DNA from: Ostrinia nubilalis
Lineage: Eukaryota; Arthropoda; Insecta; Lepidoptera; Crambidae
Direction: 5' to 3'
Assembly (NCBI RefSeq): GCF_963855985.1
Contig: NC_087110.1
Location: forward strand, 11,275,001 to 11,339,000
DNA: 64,000 nt
Both the position numbers and the translations under genes were made by a program. The notes beneath the pieces are model-generated. The model made no database searches. It was not told where the DNA came from and was given only the letters and a program-made list of their open reading frames with translations. Position 1 is the stretch's first letter, and each line of letters starts with the position of its first letter. This document shows positions 1-9,379 of the stretch, one piece after another.

Positions 1-600
1 CATTAGATGTAGAGAATAATTGATTTAATTTATTTTAATTATTGAATAATAAATAAATAATTCCATACTAAGTGAAAATATTTAATTATTTAGTAAACCA
101 ATAAATTACAAAATACGAGCAAAAGTCATCATAGTAGGTACGTTTGAATGCTAAAGGTAGTTCAAGAAATACCTAAGTTAAATTGTAAAATTAACTCTCA
201 GATTAAGGATTATTCCGATTAACAAAATAAGTAGTATTAAAAAACAAATAGCCGATTTAAATTAATACTGCATTTAAAAAGTAAATCAAGATAACAGTGA
301 TTAAATAATGTTATGATTTTACGTTTGATGTTCTTTTATTTTTCAAATATTTAAAGTGTTAAAATGTTCCCGAAAGTATGCAATATGTAATAAGATAAGT
401 ACGTACTTTAATAAATCAAATTATGATAGAAATCATAAAATATAACATACAAAATATAATAATTAATTTGTTTTTGCCGAGGTGCATTATTTTCATGCAA
501 GTATTTGCGTCATCGACCTAGTTTTCGTAAATAGCTGAGTGTGCTTAAGCATAAGGCCTGGCGAGAACGAAATACGCAAACAGTTTTATCCGACTGCAGA
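1..600. other. AT-rich stretch, no gene seen
   Basis: No open frame, repeat pair or RNA gene was recognised here. The DNA is very AT-rich with short A and T runs and reads as intergenic or upstream flank of the small host gene that begins near 1.3 kb. Confidence 0.5.
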
Positions 601-621
601 AAATGATAATAATGTTTTTTA

Positions 622-1003
622 TACAGGATGACTTTCAAATCAAAAGCATGTTTTTAATATTATAATTCTATGTATTTAAACTCTATGTATTACTTATGAT
701 ACATAGTGCACTCCTAAATTTGAGACAAATCTAATGAGATTTTTTGTCAATTTTTACTGTGTATTTCTGTTAGTGTGCTCTTATAAAAAGTTTAAAACTA
801 TTGTACTGTCAACAGCACATCAGCCTATTAATTTTATTGCAAAATAACAATACATCGAAATATGAAATGATGTGTTGTCTGTACAAGATTTTCAATATTG
901 AAATTTTAACTCATTGGATTTGTCTCATATTTGAGGAATGTACCTACTATGTATCATGAATCTTATTTAAAAGGATGCTAACGATTTCAAAGTCATCTGT
1001 ACC
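622..1003. repeat. MITE-like element with about 100-bp imperfect inverted arms
   Basis: The left arm starts with a GATGACTTT-type end and runs through ATGATACATAG and TTTGAGACAAATC. The right arm carries the reverse complement of each block in mirrored order, ending AAAGTCATC. No coding capacity is visible. The right arm is related to DNA at about 29,780-29,860 and 32,890-32,980, so the sequence belongs to a dispersed family. Exact ends and target duplication are not resolved. Confidence 0.6.
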
Positions 1004-1351
1004 TATAAAGAGTAAGTTATGTTATTGTATTATAAGCATGAAAAAAGTCGACTCTTATAAATTAATAAACATATTATTGGTTCATTTGCTCGAATGTTCA
1101 CGTTAAAAAAAAATATTGAGCGGGAATCGAACCTCCGATCTCTGACATTTACCACTAGGTACACCAATCGTTTTCGTTGAACCTAAACTTATTGCTGAAT
1201 TAACGATAATTTCCCTTTAAATTTGGAGGTTCGCACCAAGAGCTTCATTCTGTATTTCGAAGTGCTCCTGCATTAGAATCGGCTCCCGTAAAGTCATATC
1301 TCCGAGGAATCATCATCATCAGTGACGTAAATAAAATTGTGAGTGTTCAAC

Positions 1352-2616
1352 ATGTGAGTACATATTATCTATTTTTTATGTTGACTATCTTTACTGTGAT
1401 TTGTTGTTATGTTAGTACTGCGATTAGGACTTAGCCTAAATTTGTGATCAGTTCTTTGGTATACCAGTGATTATGTTTATCTGTAATAAGGCTTGCAGAC
1501 CATGAGCTAAGCTAAGTTAGTTTAGTGTGGCTCGCATAGCTGACGCAGTTTCCAATAGTGTTTGTGCAGTTTGCACACAAGTAAGGAAAACTGTGTCAGC
1601 TATGCGAGCCAAACTAAACTAACTTAGCTTAGCTCATGGTCTGCAAGCCTTATTACAGATAAACATAATCACTGGTATACCAAAGAACTGATCACAAATA
1701 ATGCGAAACTTTGTGTGGATGTTTAGATGTATGTATGTTTGTTACTCTTGGCGTTAATAGTTAATGACGATCTGTGATAAACTGAATTCCACGCGGGTGA
1801 AGCCACAGGCAAAAGCTAGTAAAGCATAAATCAGTGATGTTTGCAATTCCAGTGATTTTACGATGTATGTGAGGAATTCTGACTTTCTCAGTATGGTATT
1901 TGTGCATTACAAATGTTTTTTTTTCTGCAGGTCTGATTCAGAGTTAGATTTTTTCGAACCTGAACGCAAACCAAAGACGAAGCGAAAGTCTGCGAGTAGA
2001 TCCAAAGAGTCTATCAGGTAAGCAAGTGTAGATATAAGCACAAATATACACACACACCTTTCATTATTATGTGTTTTTTTGTACTTGTTTTGTTTTTAAA
2101 TGTAGATTCATTTGAACAAACGATGAGAGGTTCTTATGTAGTTGTGAACGAGACTATTTTGCAACGTAAATGTACGTAAATGTGTATATTAATACAGCTT
2201 GTTTATGTTACAGAGCTGGTTCTTCTAAGAAACCCAGACACGGGAAGCTCCAAGAGACGTTGGATATACTGGGCTTGCTGTCGGAAGACGAAGAAAGTGT
2301 GGCTGCTGAGAACGCGCGACGCTCGCCAGCTCGCAATAAGCAGCTTGACAGCAGCATCAGCAACCGCGTTGCTAACGGCTGTGTGGTGCGCCGCACGCTC
2401 CTCGACGGACCGTACTACGTGGAGACGCGCGTGTACACCACCGAGGACGCGCTGACGACGTCGCCTGAGCTGCGCTACACCAAGGCTCTCGTGACGCTGA
2501 AGGCGCAGCTCGACCGAGACCAGCCGGAGTGGGCTTGTCTGCAGAAGTTCTTGCAGAAGACCAAGTCCTCCTTGTTCGCTGATAGCAAGCCCATATTTTA
2601 TAGTAATAAAAAGTAA
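1352..2616 (+). CDS. Small host protein of unknown function, three exons, start codon split by an intron
   Basis: I do not recognise this protein. The model is: exon 1 ending at 1353 (contributes A and T of the ATG), intron 1354-1930, exon 2 1931-2017, intron 2018-2213, exon 3 2214-2616. Both introns are GT...AG with good donors (GTGAGT, GTAAGC) and pyrimidine-rich acceptors. Joining exon 1 to exon 2 creates ATG followed by an acidic start (SDSELDFFEPE), then a Lys/Arg-rich stretch, a leucine-rich helix-like segment (LQETLDILGLL) and a C-terminal part rich in charged residues (LRYTKALVTLKAQLDRDQPE). Total length is 163 residues. Exon 3 is clearly more GC-rich than the flanks, as expected for host coding DNA. 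The basic N-terminal half suggests nuclear localisation, which is only inference. The Polinton polymerase starts about 470 bp downstream on the same strand. Confidence 0.7.
1441..1699. repeat. Foldback: near-perfect inverted repeat, about 113-bp arms, in intron 1
   Basis: The arms 1441-1552 and about 1585-1699 are reverse complements with only two or three differences, separated by about 33 bp. The outer ends are TTTGTGATCAGTTC and its complement. It lies wholly inside intron 1 of the small host gene and would form a long hairpin in the pre-mRNA. No ORF is present. Arm identity this high suggests a recent foldback or MITE-type insertion. Confidence 0.9.
1740..1822 (+). repeat. Short remnant of a LINE 3' tail
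   Basis: This segment includes GATCTGTGATAAACTGAATTCC and ends CACGCGGGTGAAGCC...AAAGCTAGTA, the same end as the tails at 23.9, 38.2 and 58.3 kb. It lies in intron 1 of the small host gene. Confidence 0.6.
2605..2610 (+). terminator. Poly(A) signal overlapping the end of the host gene
   Basis: AATAAA lies a few bases before the TAA stop of the 163-residue protein. A signal this early would imply a very short 3' UTR. Confidence 0.4.
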
Positions 2617-3081
2617 TGTGTTCGGTTTAGTGTTATGTTTTATTTAGTTATAGTATTTTTATGTATCGACCCCAAGCCCTAAGGTAAAAGGTAATTTTTG
2701 AGAGGTAGGACAGGTTTTCAAGGTAAAGGTTAAGGTAATAAGGTATTTTGGTTAAAAAAATACTCGGTAAGTCTTCATTGGTTTTGAGCACAAGTAAAAT
2801 AGGTTTTGTCGAGGTCTGCTAGCCGTGTTCTGGTCTAACTCGAGCTCACGCAATATAGTTAATTGACAGACGCTCACACACTTAAAACACTCACACACAT
2901 TTTTCTTCAGTAACATTTATTAATTTATAGAATTGGGCTCTTAAACCAATGAATATTTACTGCTTCTGTAAACGAGTAGTGTAGTGTGTAATACTTAATA
3001 ATTTTAACATTTTACTCGAGTGCTAGGTAAATATAATTTAATTTTACTACCTACTGTAAGTAAGTAAGTAAGTATTATAAA
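2617..3081. other. Spacer between host gene and Polinton polymerase; expected left end of the element
   Basis: No ORF is present. The first part repeats GGTAA-type words; the second is AT-rich and ends in four tandem AAGT units just before the polymerase ATG. The left terminal inverted repeat of the Polinton should lie here, but comparison by eye with the right flank (14.5-14.9 kb) gave no convincing inverted match. Confidence 0.5.
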
Positions 3082-6000
3082 ATGCCTTTTTGTTCTGATT
3101 GTTCATTACAAGTAGGGAACAGACAGTGGGTAGGGCATCTAAGAAGTAATAGACATAGGAATAGTGTTTCGACTCAGAAGGCTAACGTTGATGGTGTTGT
3201 TGAATTTGCAACAGCTTTCCGTGGTCGAATCGCTTCTTATAGAATAGTTGCTACAGAGGAATTTGAGAACGCCTTACCTGATACATTTTTACAAAGTATC
3301 TATTCTAAAGTTAATAATATTTTGCAGATCGCTTTGAAGAAACATATAAGCGTAAAGGTAAACTTTGAATATTATGCTAGTTTTCTTTTATTTAAGAACA
3401 ATGTTCGGGAAACAAAGTCCTTTACTACTAAGAATTTTATCGTTCATCGCAATTTTAATTACGATAAAATGTTTTTAACACTTGTAAGTACTATTAAAAA
3501 AAAGGTAGAAGAATTTGAAGAGCGTGACAGTGGCTGGACTTTCTTAAGTAGCATATCTTTAGACGTTAACGTTAACAAATTCGATCCTTTAAGAGGGTCT
3601 GGATCAACTTATGTTGACCTACCTTTAGTGATTAAAAAGAAAAAAGCATGTATTAATATTCGAAATAAGGATAAACATTGCTTTTTGTGGAGCGTAGTCG
3701 CTGCACTTTATCCTGTTAAAAAGAACAGCGAAAGGACTTCTTCCTATCCGCATTATAAAAAGATACTTAACATTAAAGACATGTCCTTTCCCGTAACATT
3801 TAATGATATACATAATTTCGAAATCAATAATTCGAATATAAGTATAAACGTTTATTCATTAAAAAATAACCGTACTGTAGTTGGTCCTATTTACAGATCA
3901 GATTTCAAATCATCTGATAGAACTAAAATCAATTTACTTTTACTTGATGGTGAGAGTCAAAGTCATTTCGTTTTGATAAAAAACTTGTCTCGACTTGTTC
4001 GAAGCCAAATCACTAAACATCACGGCAAATTATATTTTTGTGATGATTGTTTACTATTTTTTACCACTGAAAATAGTCTTAACGATCATGTATGCGGTGG
4101 CGTCTGTACAGTATTACCTGATAAGGGAACATATCTGCAATTTAAAAATTTTGAGCGGAAGCAAGATGTTCCCTTTGTCGTATACGCTGATTTTGAAACA
4201 CTCTTAGAACCAATACAAGGTTGTGAGCCAAATCCAAGTACAAGTTACACTTCTCCTCGTCAACGTCACATCCCAGCAGCTTTTGCCTATTTTATAGTTT
4301 GCTCTTTTGACAAAAGTTTAAATCGGTTTGTTCAGTATCGAGGTTCCGACTGTGTACCTACATTTCTCAGTAAACTTTATGAAGATATTCGAAAAATTTA
4401 TGAAATCTTAAATAATGAAGTAAAGATGGAATTTAATAATCATAATGCTAAGGATTTTGCTAGAGCCGATGTTTGTCATATTTGTAATCAATTATTGATA
4501 ATTGACAAAGTTAGAGACCATTGTCACCTTACCGGACGATATAGAGGCGCTGCGCATCAATACTGTAATTTACGGTACAGTGTTCCTAAGTTAGTACCTG
4601 TATTTTTCCATAACTTAGCTGGTTATGATAGTCATTTATTTATAAAAGAATTAGCTGAGAGTTCCGGACCTGTAAAGGTTATACCGAGGAATAAAGAAAA
4701 TTACATTTCTTTTACGAAATTTTTAAAATTAAAGAACGAAAAATATGCTCAAATACGATTTGTTGATTCATTTCAGTTCTTAGGAACAAGCTTAGAAAAG
4801 TTGGCAAAAGGTTTGCATAAAACTGATTTTGCTCATTTGAAAAATAGCTATCCTAATGAAAAACAATTTGAATTATTAACTCGTAAAGGAGTTTATCCTT
4901 ATGATTACATGAAAAGTTGGGATTCGTTTTCTGAAAAACAGCTCCCCCCAAAAGAAAGTTTTTATAATTCTTTGATTGATGAAGCCATAAGCGAAGCAGA
5001 TTATGCTCATGCACAAGAAGTTTGGTCTACATTCAAAATAAAAGACATGGGACGTTACACTGACCTTTATCTAAAAACAGATGTATTATTGTTAGCGGAT
5101 ATATTCGAAAATTTTAGAAAAGTTTGCAAGTCGAACTATCTTTTAGATCCAGCCTTTTATTTAACTGCTCCGAGTTTATCATTTGACGCTATGCTGCTTA
5201 AAACAGGTGTTCAATTAGAATTGTTAACTGACTTAGAAATTATACGATTCATACAGAAAGGAATACGCGGAGGAATTTGTTTGTGTCCTACAAGATATGT
5301 CCAAGCTAATAATAAATACATGCCGTATCATGATCATACCGAACCCGATTCGTTTCTCGTTTACATCGACTGCAATAATTTGTATGGCCACAGTATGTGC
5401 CAACCTCTGCCTGTTTCCGATTTTAGACTGCTAGATCAAAATGAAATAGACCAACTAAATATCATGAACATAGCAGACGATGCAAGCTTTGGTTTTATTC
5501 TCGAAGTGGATTTAATTTATCCTGAGGAATTACATGATCTTCATAACGATTACCCCTTCTGTGCAGAAAAATTCATACCACCTGGTGGTAAAACTCCTAA
5601 ACTAATTCCTAACTTGTATTCAAAATATGAGTATGTGATTCATTACGTTCATTTAAAAACCTGCATTAAAAATGGTCTTGTGTTAGACAAAATTCATCGT
5701 GTATTGACATTCAGACAAAGTACCTTTTTAGGTGAATATATTAATTTGAATACTGAACTACGGAAAAAAGCGGTAACTCCATTTCAACAAGATTTATTTA
5801 AACTGTTGAATAATTCCGTGTTTGGTAAAACATTGGAAGACATCGAAAAAAGAGTAGATGTGAGATTGGTTAATAGGTGGTCTGACGAAACCAATAAAAC
5901 AAAAAAGTTTATTTCAGCAGACAAATTAATTGCAAGACCAAACTTTCATAGTGCTACAATTTTTTCAGAAAATTTTGTGGCTGTCCAAATGAAACCTGAG

Positions 6001-6603
6001 AGAATTTTTTTAGACAAACCAATTTACATCGGTTTTGCTGTATTAGAGCTCTCGAAAAGCCATATGTACCAATTTCATTATTCAATTATAAAACCTCACT
6101 ATGGGGATAAAGTAAAGTTATGTTACACAGATACTGATAGTTTTGTGTACAAAATTGAAACATCAGATTTTTATAATGATTTAAAGAATAATTTCTTAAG
6201 TTACTTTGATACTAGTAATTATAGTGTAGATAATATTTTTGGTTTACCGATAAAAAACAAAAAAATTCCTGGCTTGTTTAAAGACGAGCTAGGAGGTGAA
6301 ATAATGACTGAATTCGTAGGTTTGCGGTCTAAATTGTATTGCATAAAAACAGAATCATCACTTATTAAGAAAGCAAAAGGCGTTAAGAAAAATGTAGTCA
6401 GAGACTTGTCATCGTCTGACTATAGATCAGCTTTGCTTCATAACACAGTGATACGGAAAAAAAACATTTTGTTCAGATGTATCAAGCATGAGATTTTTAC
6501 ACAAAATGTTAATAAAATAGCATTGTCCAATTCCGATGACAAACGTTTAATTCAATCAGACAAAGTGTCAACCTGGGCTTGGGGTCATAATAAAATTATA
6601 TAA
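3082..6603 (+). CDS. polB: Protein-primed family B DNA polymerase of Polinton type
   Basis: This replicates the linear element using a protein primer. It is 1173 residues, intact, with ATG at 3082. Visible modules in order: an N-terminal C2H2-like finger (Cys4, Cys7, paired His near 19-26); a region about 190-310 with CFLWS and SHFVLIK blocks; a second Cys/His cluster about 318-340; exonuclease motif I YADFE (about 370); a CxxC...DHCHLTG...CN zinc/HNH-like insertion (about 463-500); exonuclease II HNLAGYDSHLF (about 512-522); exonuclease III YTDLYLKTDVLLLAD (about 657-673); polymerase A DCNNLYG (about 761); polymerase B KLLNNSVFGKT (about 910); polymerase C YTDTDS (about 1013); and a KLY block near 1083. 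All catalytic blocks are present, so the enzyme may be functional. It has its own AATAAA signal about 80 bp after the stop. Confidence 0.96.
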   Translation: MPFCSDCSLQVGNRQWVGHLRSNRHRNSVSTQKANVDGVVEFATAFRGRIASYRIVATEEFENALPDTFLQSIYSKVNNILQIALKKHISVKVNFEYYASFLLFKNNVRETKSFTTKNFIVHRNFNYDKMFLTLVSTIKKKVEEFEERDSGWTFLSSISLDVNVNKFDPLRGSGSTYVDLPLVIKKKKACINIRNKDKHCFLWSVVAALYPVKKNSERTSSYPHYKKILNIKDMSFPVTFNDIHNFEINNSNISINVYSLKNNRTVVGPIYRSDFKSSDRTKINLLLLDGESQSHFVLIKNLSRLVRSQITKHHGKLYFCDDCLLFFTTENSLNDHVCGGVCTVLPDKGTYLQFKNFERKQDVPFVVYADFETLLEPIQGCEPNPSTSYTSPRQRHIPAAFAYFIVCSFDKSLNRFVQYRGSDCVPTFLSKLYEDIRKIYEILNNEVKMEFNNHNAKDFARADVCHICNQLLIIDKVRDHCHLTGRYRGAAHQYCNLRYSVPKLVPVFFHNLAGYDSHLFIKELAESSGPVKVIPRNKENYISFTKFLKLKNEKYAQIRFVDSFQFLGTSLEKLAKGLHKTDFAHLKNSYPNEKQFELLTRKGVYPYDYMKSWDSFSEKQLPPKESFYNSLIDEAISEADYAHAQEVWSTFKIKDMGRYTDLYLKTDVLLLADIFENFRKVCKSNYLLDPAFYLTAPSLSFDAMLLKTGVQLELLTDLEIIRFIQKGIRGGICLCPTRYVQANNKYMPYHDHTEPDSFLVYIDCNNLYGHSMCQPLPVSDFRLLDQNEIDQLNIMNIADDASFGFILEVDLIYPEELHDLHNDYPFCAEKFIPPGGKTPKLIPNLYSKYEYVIHYVHLKTCIKNGLVLDKIHRVLTFRQSTFLGEYINLNTELRKKAVTPFQQDLFKLLNNSVFGKTLEDIEKRVDVRLVNRWSDETNKTKKFISADKLIARPNFHSATIFSENFVAVQMKPERIFLDKPIYIGFAVLELSKSHMYQFHYSIIKPHYGDKVKLCYTDTDSFVYKIETSDFYNDLKNNFLSYFDTSNYSVDNIFGLPIKNKKIPGLFKDELGGEIMTEFVGLRSKLYCIKTESSLIKKAKGVKKNVVRDLSSSDYRSALLHNTVIRKKNILFRCIKHEIFTQNVNKIALSNSDDKRLIQSDKVSTWAWGHNKII

Positions 6604-7001
6604 AGTTTAGGTTAAAATGTAATTTAGAATATAATTAATAGTTAATTTTAAAAGATAAGTTTTAATATTTTTATTTTTATTATTAAATAAATTACATATT
6701 ATATTAATATTTTGTATTATTTATAAAATTCACGCAAAAAATAATCGACAATACTGATGTCATGTTTATGAACACGTGCTGAGTATTATGTAGGTCGTCA
6801 GTGACGACAATATTAATTATAAACTCAGCAAAATGTGATTGATTCCTCAGTTCGATTATTTTTTTTACCATTCACACATTTTCTCTGACGGAAGTTGGAC
6901 GATAGCTTCTATTTTTGTAAGTATTCATTTAGTAGTTTGCGTTACACTTTGTTTTACATTAAAAATATTTTTACTAATGAAACTTTATTTTGTTATAGAT
7001 A
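6604..7001. other. Spacer between polymerase and the 133-residue ORF
   Basis: AT-rich. It contains AATAAA at 6686-6691, a fair polyadenylation signal for the polymerase mRNA, and a perfect 15-nt palindrome at 6794-6808 (GTCGTCAGTGACGAC) with flanking CTGAGT/ACTCAG inverted words. The palindrome could belong to the promoter of the 133-residue ORF; that is inference only. Confidence 0.45.
6686..6691 (+). terminator. AATAAA poly(A) signal after the polymerase gene
   Basis: It lies about 80 bp downstream of the polymerase stop codon, in an AT-rich stretch, on the coding strand. Confidence 0.5.
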
Positions 7002-7403
7002 ATGGCTCAATCTCCTGACATCATGTTGTCCCAATACGCTCAAGATCCGCTAGAGGGATTTACACAAGAGTTTCCAGAGCTGAGTTCAAGACTACACGCG
7101 CACGCCTGTCTTCAAAGAAAAGTGAAAAAGCCTAAACATCAAAAAGGCGTTTCAAAAAGAAGACTAGGACCGACGAAATCCTATGTGATAACAAAAAACC
7201 AGAAAGGAAAGAGGCTCATCAAAATAGAAGTAGTTGACTTAAGTGAAATGGGTTCGGCTTCATCCTCAGAAATCGAAGATCAAGAGGATAATGTGCTGCT
7301 AAGCGCACAATACGTGGTCCAGGATTCATACGATGAGATCATGGACCTCACCGACAATCTAGTGCAAAAAATATCAAAAAAACTTTGTGGTGATAACTTT
7401 TAG
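7002..7403 (+). CDS. Unrecognised 133-residue basic/acidic protein of the Polinton
   Basis: I do not recognise it. It lies downstream of and in the same direction as the polymerase, with an ATG at 7002. The N-terminal part is neutral (residues 1-35), then comes a strongly basic, Lys/Arg-rich segment (about 38-70, including KKPKHQKGVSKRRLG), then an acidic serine-rich segment (about 77-95, SSSEIEDQED), and a helix-like C-terminus. This layout resembles a small nucleic-acid-binding or nuclear accessory protein, or a candidate terminal/core protein, but no catalytic motif is seen. Being on the replication-gene side of the element, away from the structural cluster, hints at an early role. This is low-certainty inference. 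Confidence 0.65.
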   Translation: MAQSPDIMLSQYAQDPLEGFTQEFPELSSRLHAHACLQRKVKKPKHQKGVSKRRLGPTKSYVITKNQKGKRLIKIEVVDLSEMGSASSSEIEDQEDNVLLSAQYVVQDSYDEIMDLTDNLVQKISKKLCGDNF

Positions 7404-7681
7404 TGTTTTTTTTTTCAAGTGTTAGTTTTAGTGTAATGTAAGTAATAAGTTTTTTTTGTATTTTTAGTGTTTTTATAAGTGTAGTTTTAGTGTAATGTAA
7501 GTAATAAGATTTTTGTATTTTTATTATAAGTGTTTTTTGTGTAAATATAGTTCTACAGTCAGATGTAAAGTGTCTTCTTATTTTGTATTCCCGTTAAATT
7601 AAACAACATTTTTATCAAGAAATAATTACTTTATTTAAATTGTCAATATACATAATTTAAAGAATTTAATTAAAGTTAATA
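7404..7681. other. Convergent 3' region with a two-copy 59-bp tandem duplication
   Basis: It separates the rightward and leftward gene sets. An approximately 59-bp unit containing GTTTTAGTGTAATGTAAG occurs twice in a row (from 7424 and from 7483). TTTATT at 7630-7635 is an AATAAA signal for the leftward transcripts, about 47 bp beyond the last leftward stop. Confidence 0.6.
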
Positions 7682-8174
7682 TTATACTGCTACATTTTTT
7701 TCAACACACCATTTCTTTATACACATCACATTCTTTAATGCACAATATTTCTTATGAGTAAAACAGTTAAATAATGTAGGGTTATCAAAACAATAAAGTT
7801 TGTAAAGAGTACTTAAATTTGGAGCGCCTAAACAAGTTACATCTAAAACGTCATTTTGATTACATAAATTATGCACCCATTTTATCTTTTCTTCTCCTTT
7901 TACTAAGATATATTTGCCTTTTAAATAAGGTACGATAAGTCTTTGAAATTCTCTATAGTCAATATATCCTTCATTCCACCGATAGCCTCTGTTTTTTTTC
8001 GATCCAGCAAACTTGCTTTTTTTCTTCAGCAGTCAATGAAGAGAACGGGTATGGAGGCTTAATCAAAAATATGTGAGTATGCTCTTGAGTAGCTATAGCA
8101 AATTCTTTTATTATAAATTCATTTTCGCTATTTTTAAATCCTTGCAGATCTACGATTATATTATTGCTATTCAT
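7682..8174 (-). pseudogene. Conserved Polinton accessory gene with a frameshift at a T8 run
   Basis: Two open frames abut in different phases. The upstream one starts with ATG at 8174, overlapping the capsid-gene stop as ATGA, begins NSNNIIVDLQGF and ends at a TGA just after an eight-A run (T8 at 7992-7999 on the + strand). The downstream one stays open to a stop at 7682. A one-base difference in the run would connect them, so this was one gene of about 160 residues. The start (hydrophobic strand, D-x-Q-G-F, then FIIKEFAI) and a late H...CAL.NV block faintly recall an RNase H-like or DEDD exonuclease fold, but acidic residues do not match cleanly. The break may be a mutation, a base-calling error in a homopolymer, or real slippage. 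Confidence 0.7.
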
Positions 8175-9379
8175 GATATTTTCTTGACGATATTACTCAG
8201 AGGTTTGTATTCAAATATACAATCGTTTAGAATCAAGCAATAAGCAGCTGTCTGATCTGGTATCTCTTGGTCTGTTTCAATTTCAACTCTTACGTCGATC
8301 GAACCTTTTAAAGTTTCGTGTTGTCTTGAACAGTCGATAACAAATAAGGGAGCTACGTCTCTGAATTCTTTCAAGCTCAACAACGGCTCCGACCGGCGTC
8401 CGTGATACGACTGCTGAAATCTTGAATACTGTTCGTATAATAAAGCAATTTTTTCCTCTGAAAAACTGACATTTAGTCCTTCATACGGATAATATGTTGA
8501 ATTTAAAAAGACTCTTACATCTCGTACGTGACAATGATCAAACTCCGCCATTGACAACACAGCATTATGTTTGCGATTGGTTTGTAAGGCAATTACAACA
8601 AATCGTGGTTTTTCTATTTGCGATGAAGTTTTTATAGACCAAGTGTGCTTACGTGTTTTAGGTAGTAATGGATATTCATACAGATCCCAATTACGAAACA
8701 CTAATGGAATAGCTCGATCTTTCTCCAAGTGTTTCAATAGGTTAATCCTCTCACGGTCTGAAACTTTGATGTGTGGAACGCGCCAAATAATTTTATTGAT
8801 TATTATGTCATCTACAACTTCACCTGCATTTAACTTGACCGCATTAAGGTTAGTATTACTTCTCAGTAACACTAACTCGTGTTTACAGTTAATGATAATT
8901 TTTTCATAATCCTCTGCAAATCCCAGTATTCTATTTAATGGTATAGATGCAGAAAATGCTCCACCACTTGTATTGTTGGTTCCTGCGGTTGACCACCCCC
9001 AAACTCGACCACATTTGGATTCATTTTCATTTAAGGATAGGTAAGATTTCATTGTTGTAGTAATACCAGCATTTTTAATTTTATCAATTTCGACTCCATT
9101 AAGTTCATATCTTATGTCTTGGAAGAGGAATAAGCCTGGATTATTAACGAAGTGCACATTTGATACTTTTTCTTTGGTGGTGCTGTTATACACAACTACT
9201 TTACCTTCGATATATAGACTACTAAGTGAAGGTAACACGTACAAGTCTTGTTGGTTGATAGGTATTCGTATTTCATCATTCTTGTTGAAACTTGTCACGT
9301 ATGGTTTGTAGGAATGATACTCGAAACTTTCAATGCTGTTATCGTATGATGTTTGTTGAGATATATTTAAAATATTCAT
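8171..9379 (-). CDS. Major capsid protein, double jelly-roll type
   Basis: This is the hexon-like shell protein of the Polinton virion. It is 402 residues and begins with ATG at 9379, which overlaps the stop of a 48-residue ORF as ATGA. I recognise it from overall family resemblance: an early strand-rich segment, a conserved block PGLFLFQDIRYELNGVEID (about residues 81-99), a mid-protein WRVPHIKVSD block (about 198), and the C-terminal DCSRQ...ETLKGSIDVRVEIE and AYCLILNDCIFEY blocks characteristic of arthropod Polinton capsid proteins (double jelly-roll-like domain). Most of it is predicted beta strand, with no membrane segment. It lies next to the penton-like gene as in other Polintons. Its length is short for giant-virus hexons but usual for this arthropod group. 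Confidence 0.85.
   Translation of the reverse strand: MNILNISQQTSYDNSIESFEYHSYKPYVTSFNKNDEIRIPINQQDLYVLPSLSSLYIEGKVVVYNSTTKEKVSNVHFVNNPGLFLFQDIRYELNGVEIDKIKNAGITTTMKSYLSLNENESKCGRVWGWSTAGTNNTSGGAFSASIPLNRILGFAEDYEKIIINCKHELVLLRSNTNLNAVKLNAGEVVDDIIINKIIWRVPHIKVSDRERINLLKHLEKDRAIPLVFRNWDLYEYPLLPKTRKHTWSIKTSSQIEKPRFVVIALQTNRKHNAVLSMAEFDHCHVRDVRVFLNSTYYPYEGLNVSFSEEKIALLYEQYSRFQQSYHGRRSEPLLSLKEFRDVAPLFVIDCSRQHETLKGSIDVRVEIETDQEIPDQTAAYCLILNDCIFEYKPLSNIVKKIS

Noticed and set aside
2617..3081. Left terminal inverted repeat of the Polinton
   Set aside because: Some short words (e.g. TAGTGTGT) recur inverted near 14.65 kb, but no extended match could be drawn.
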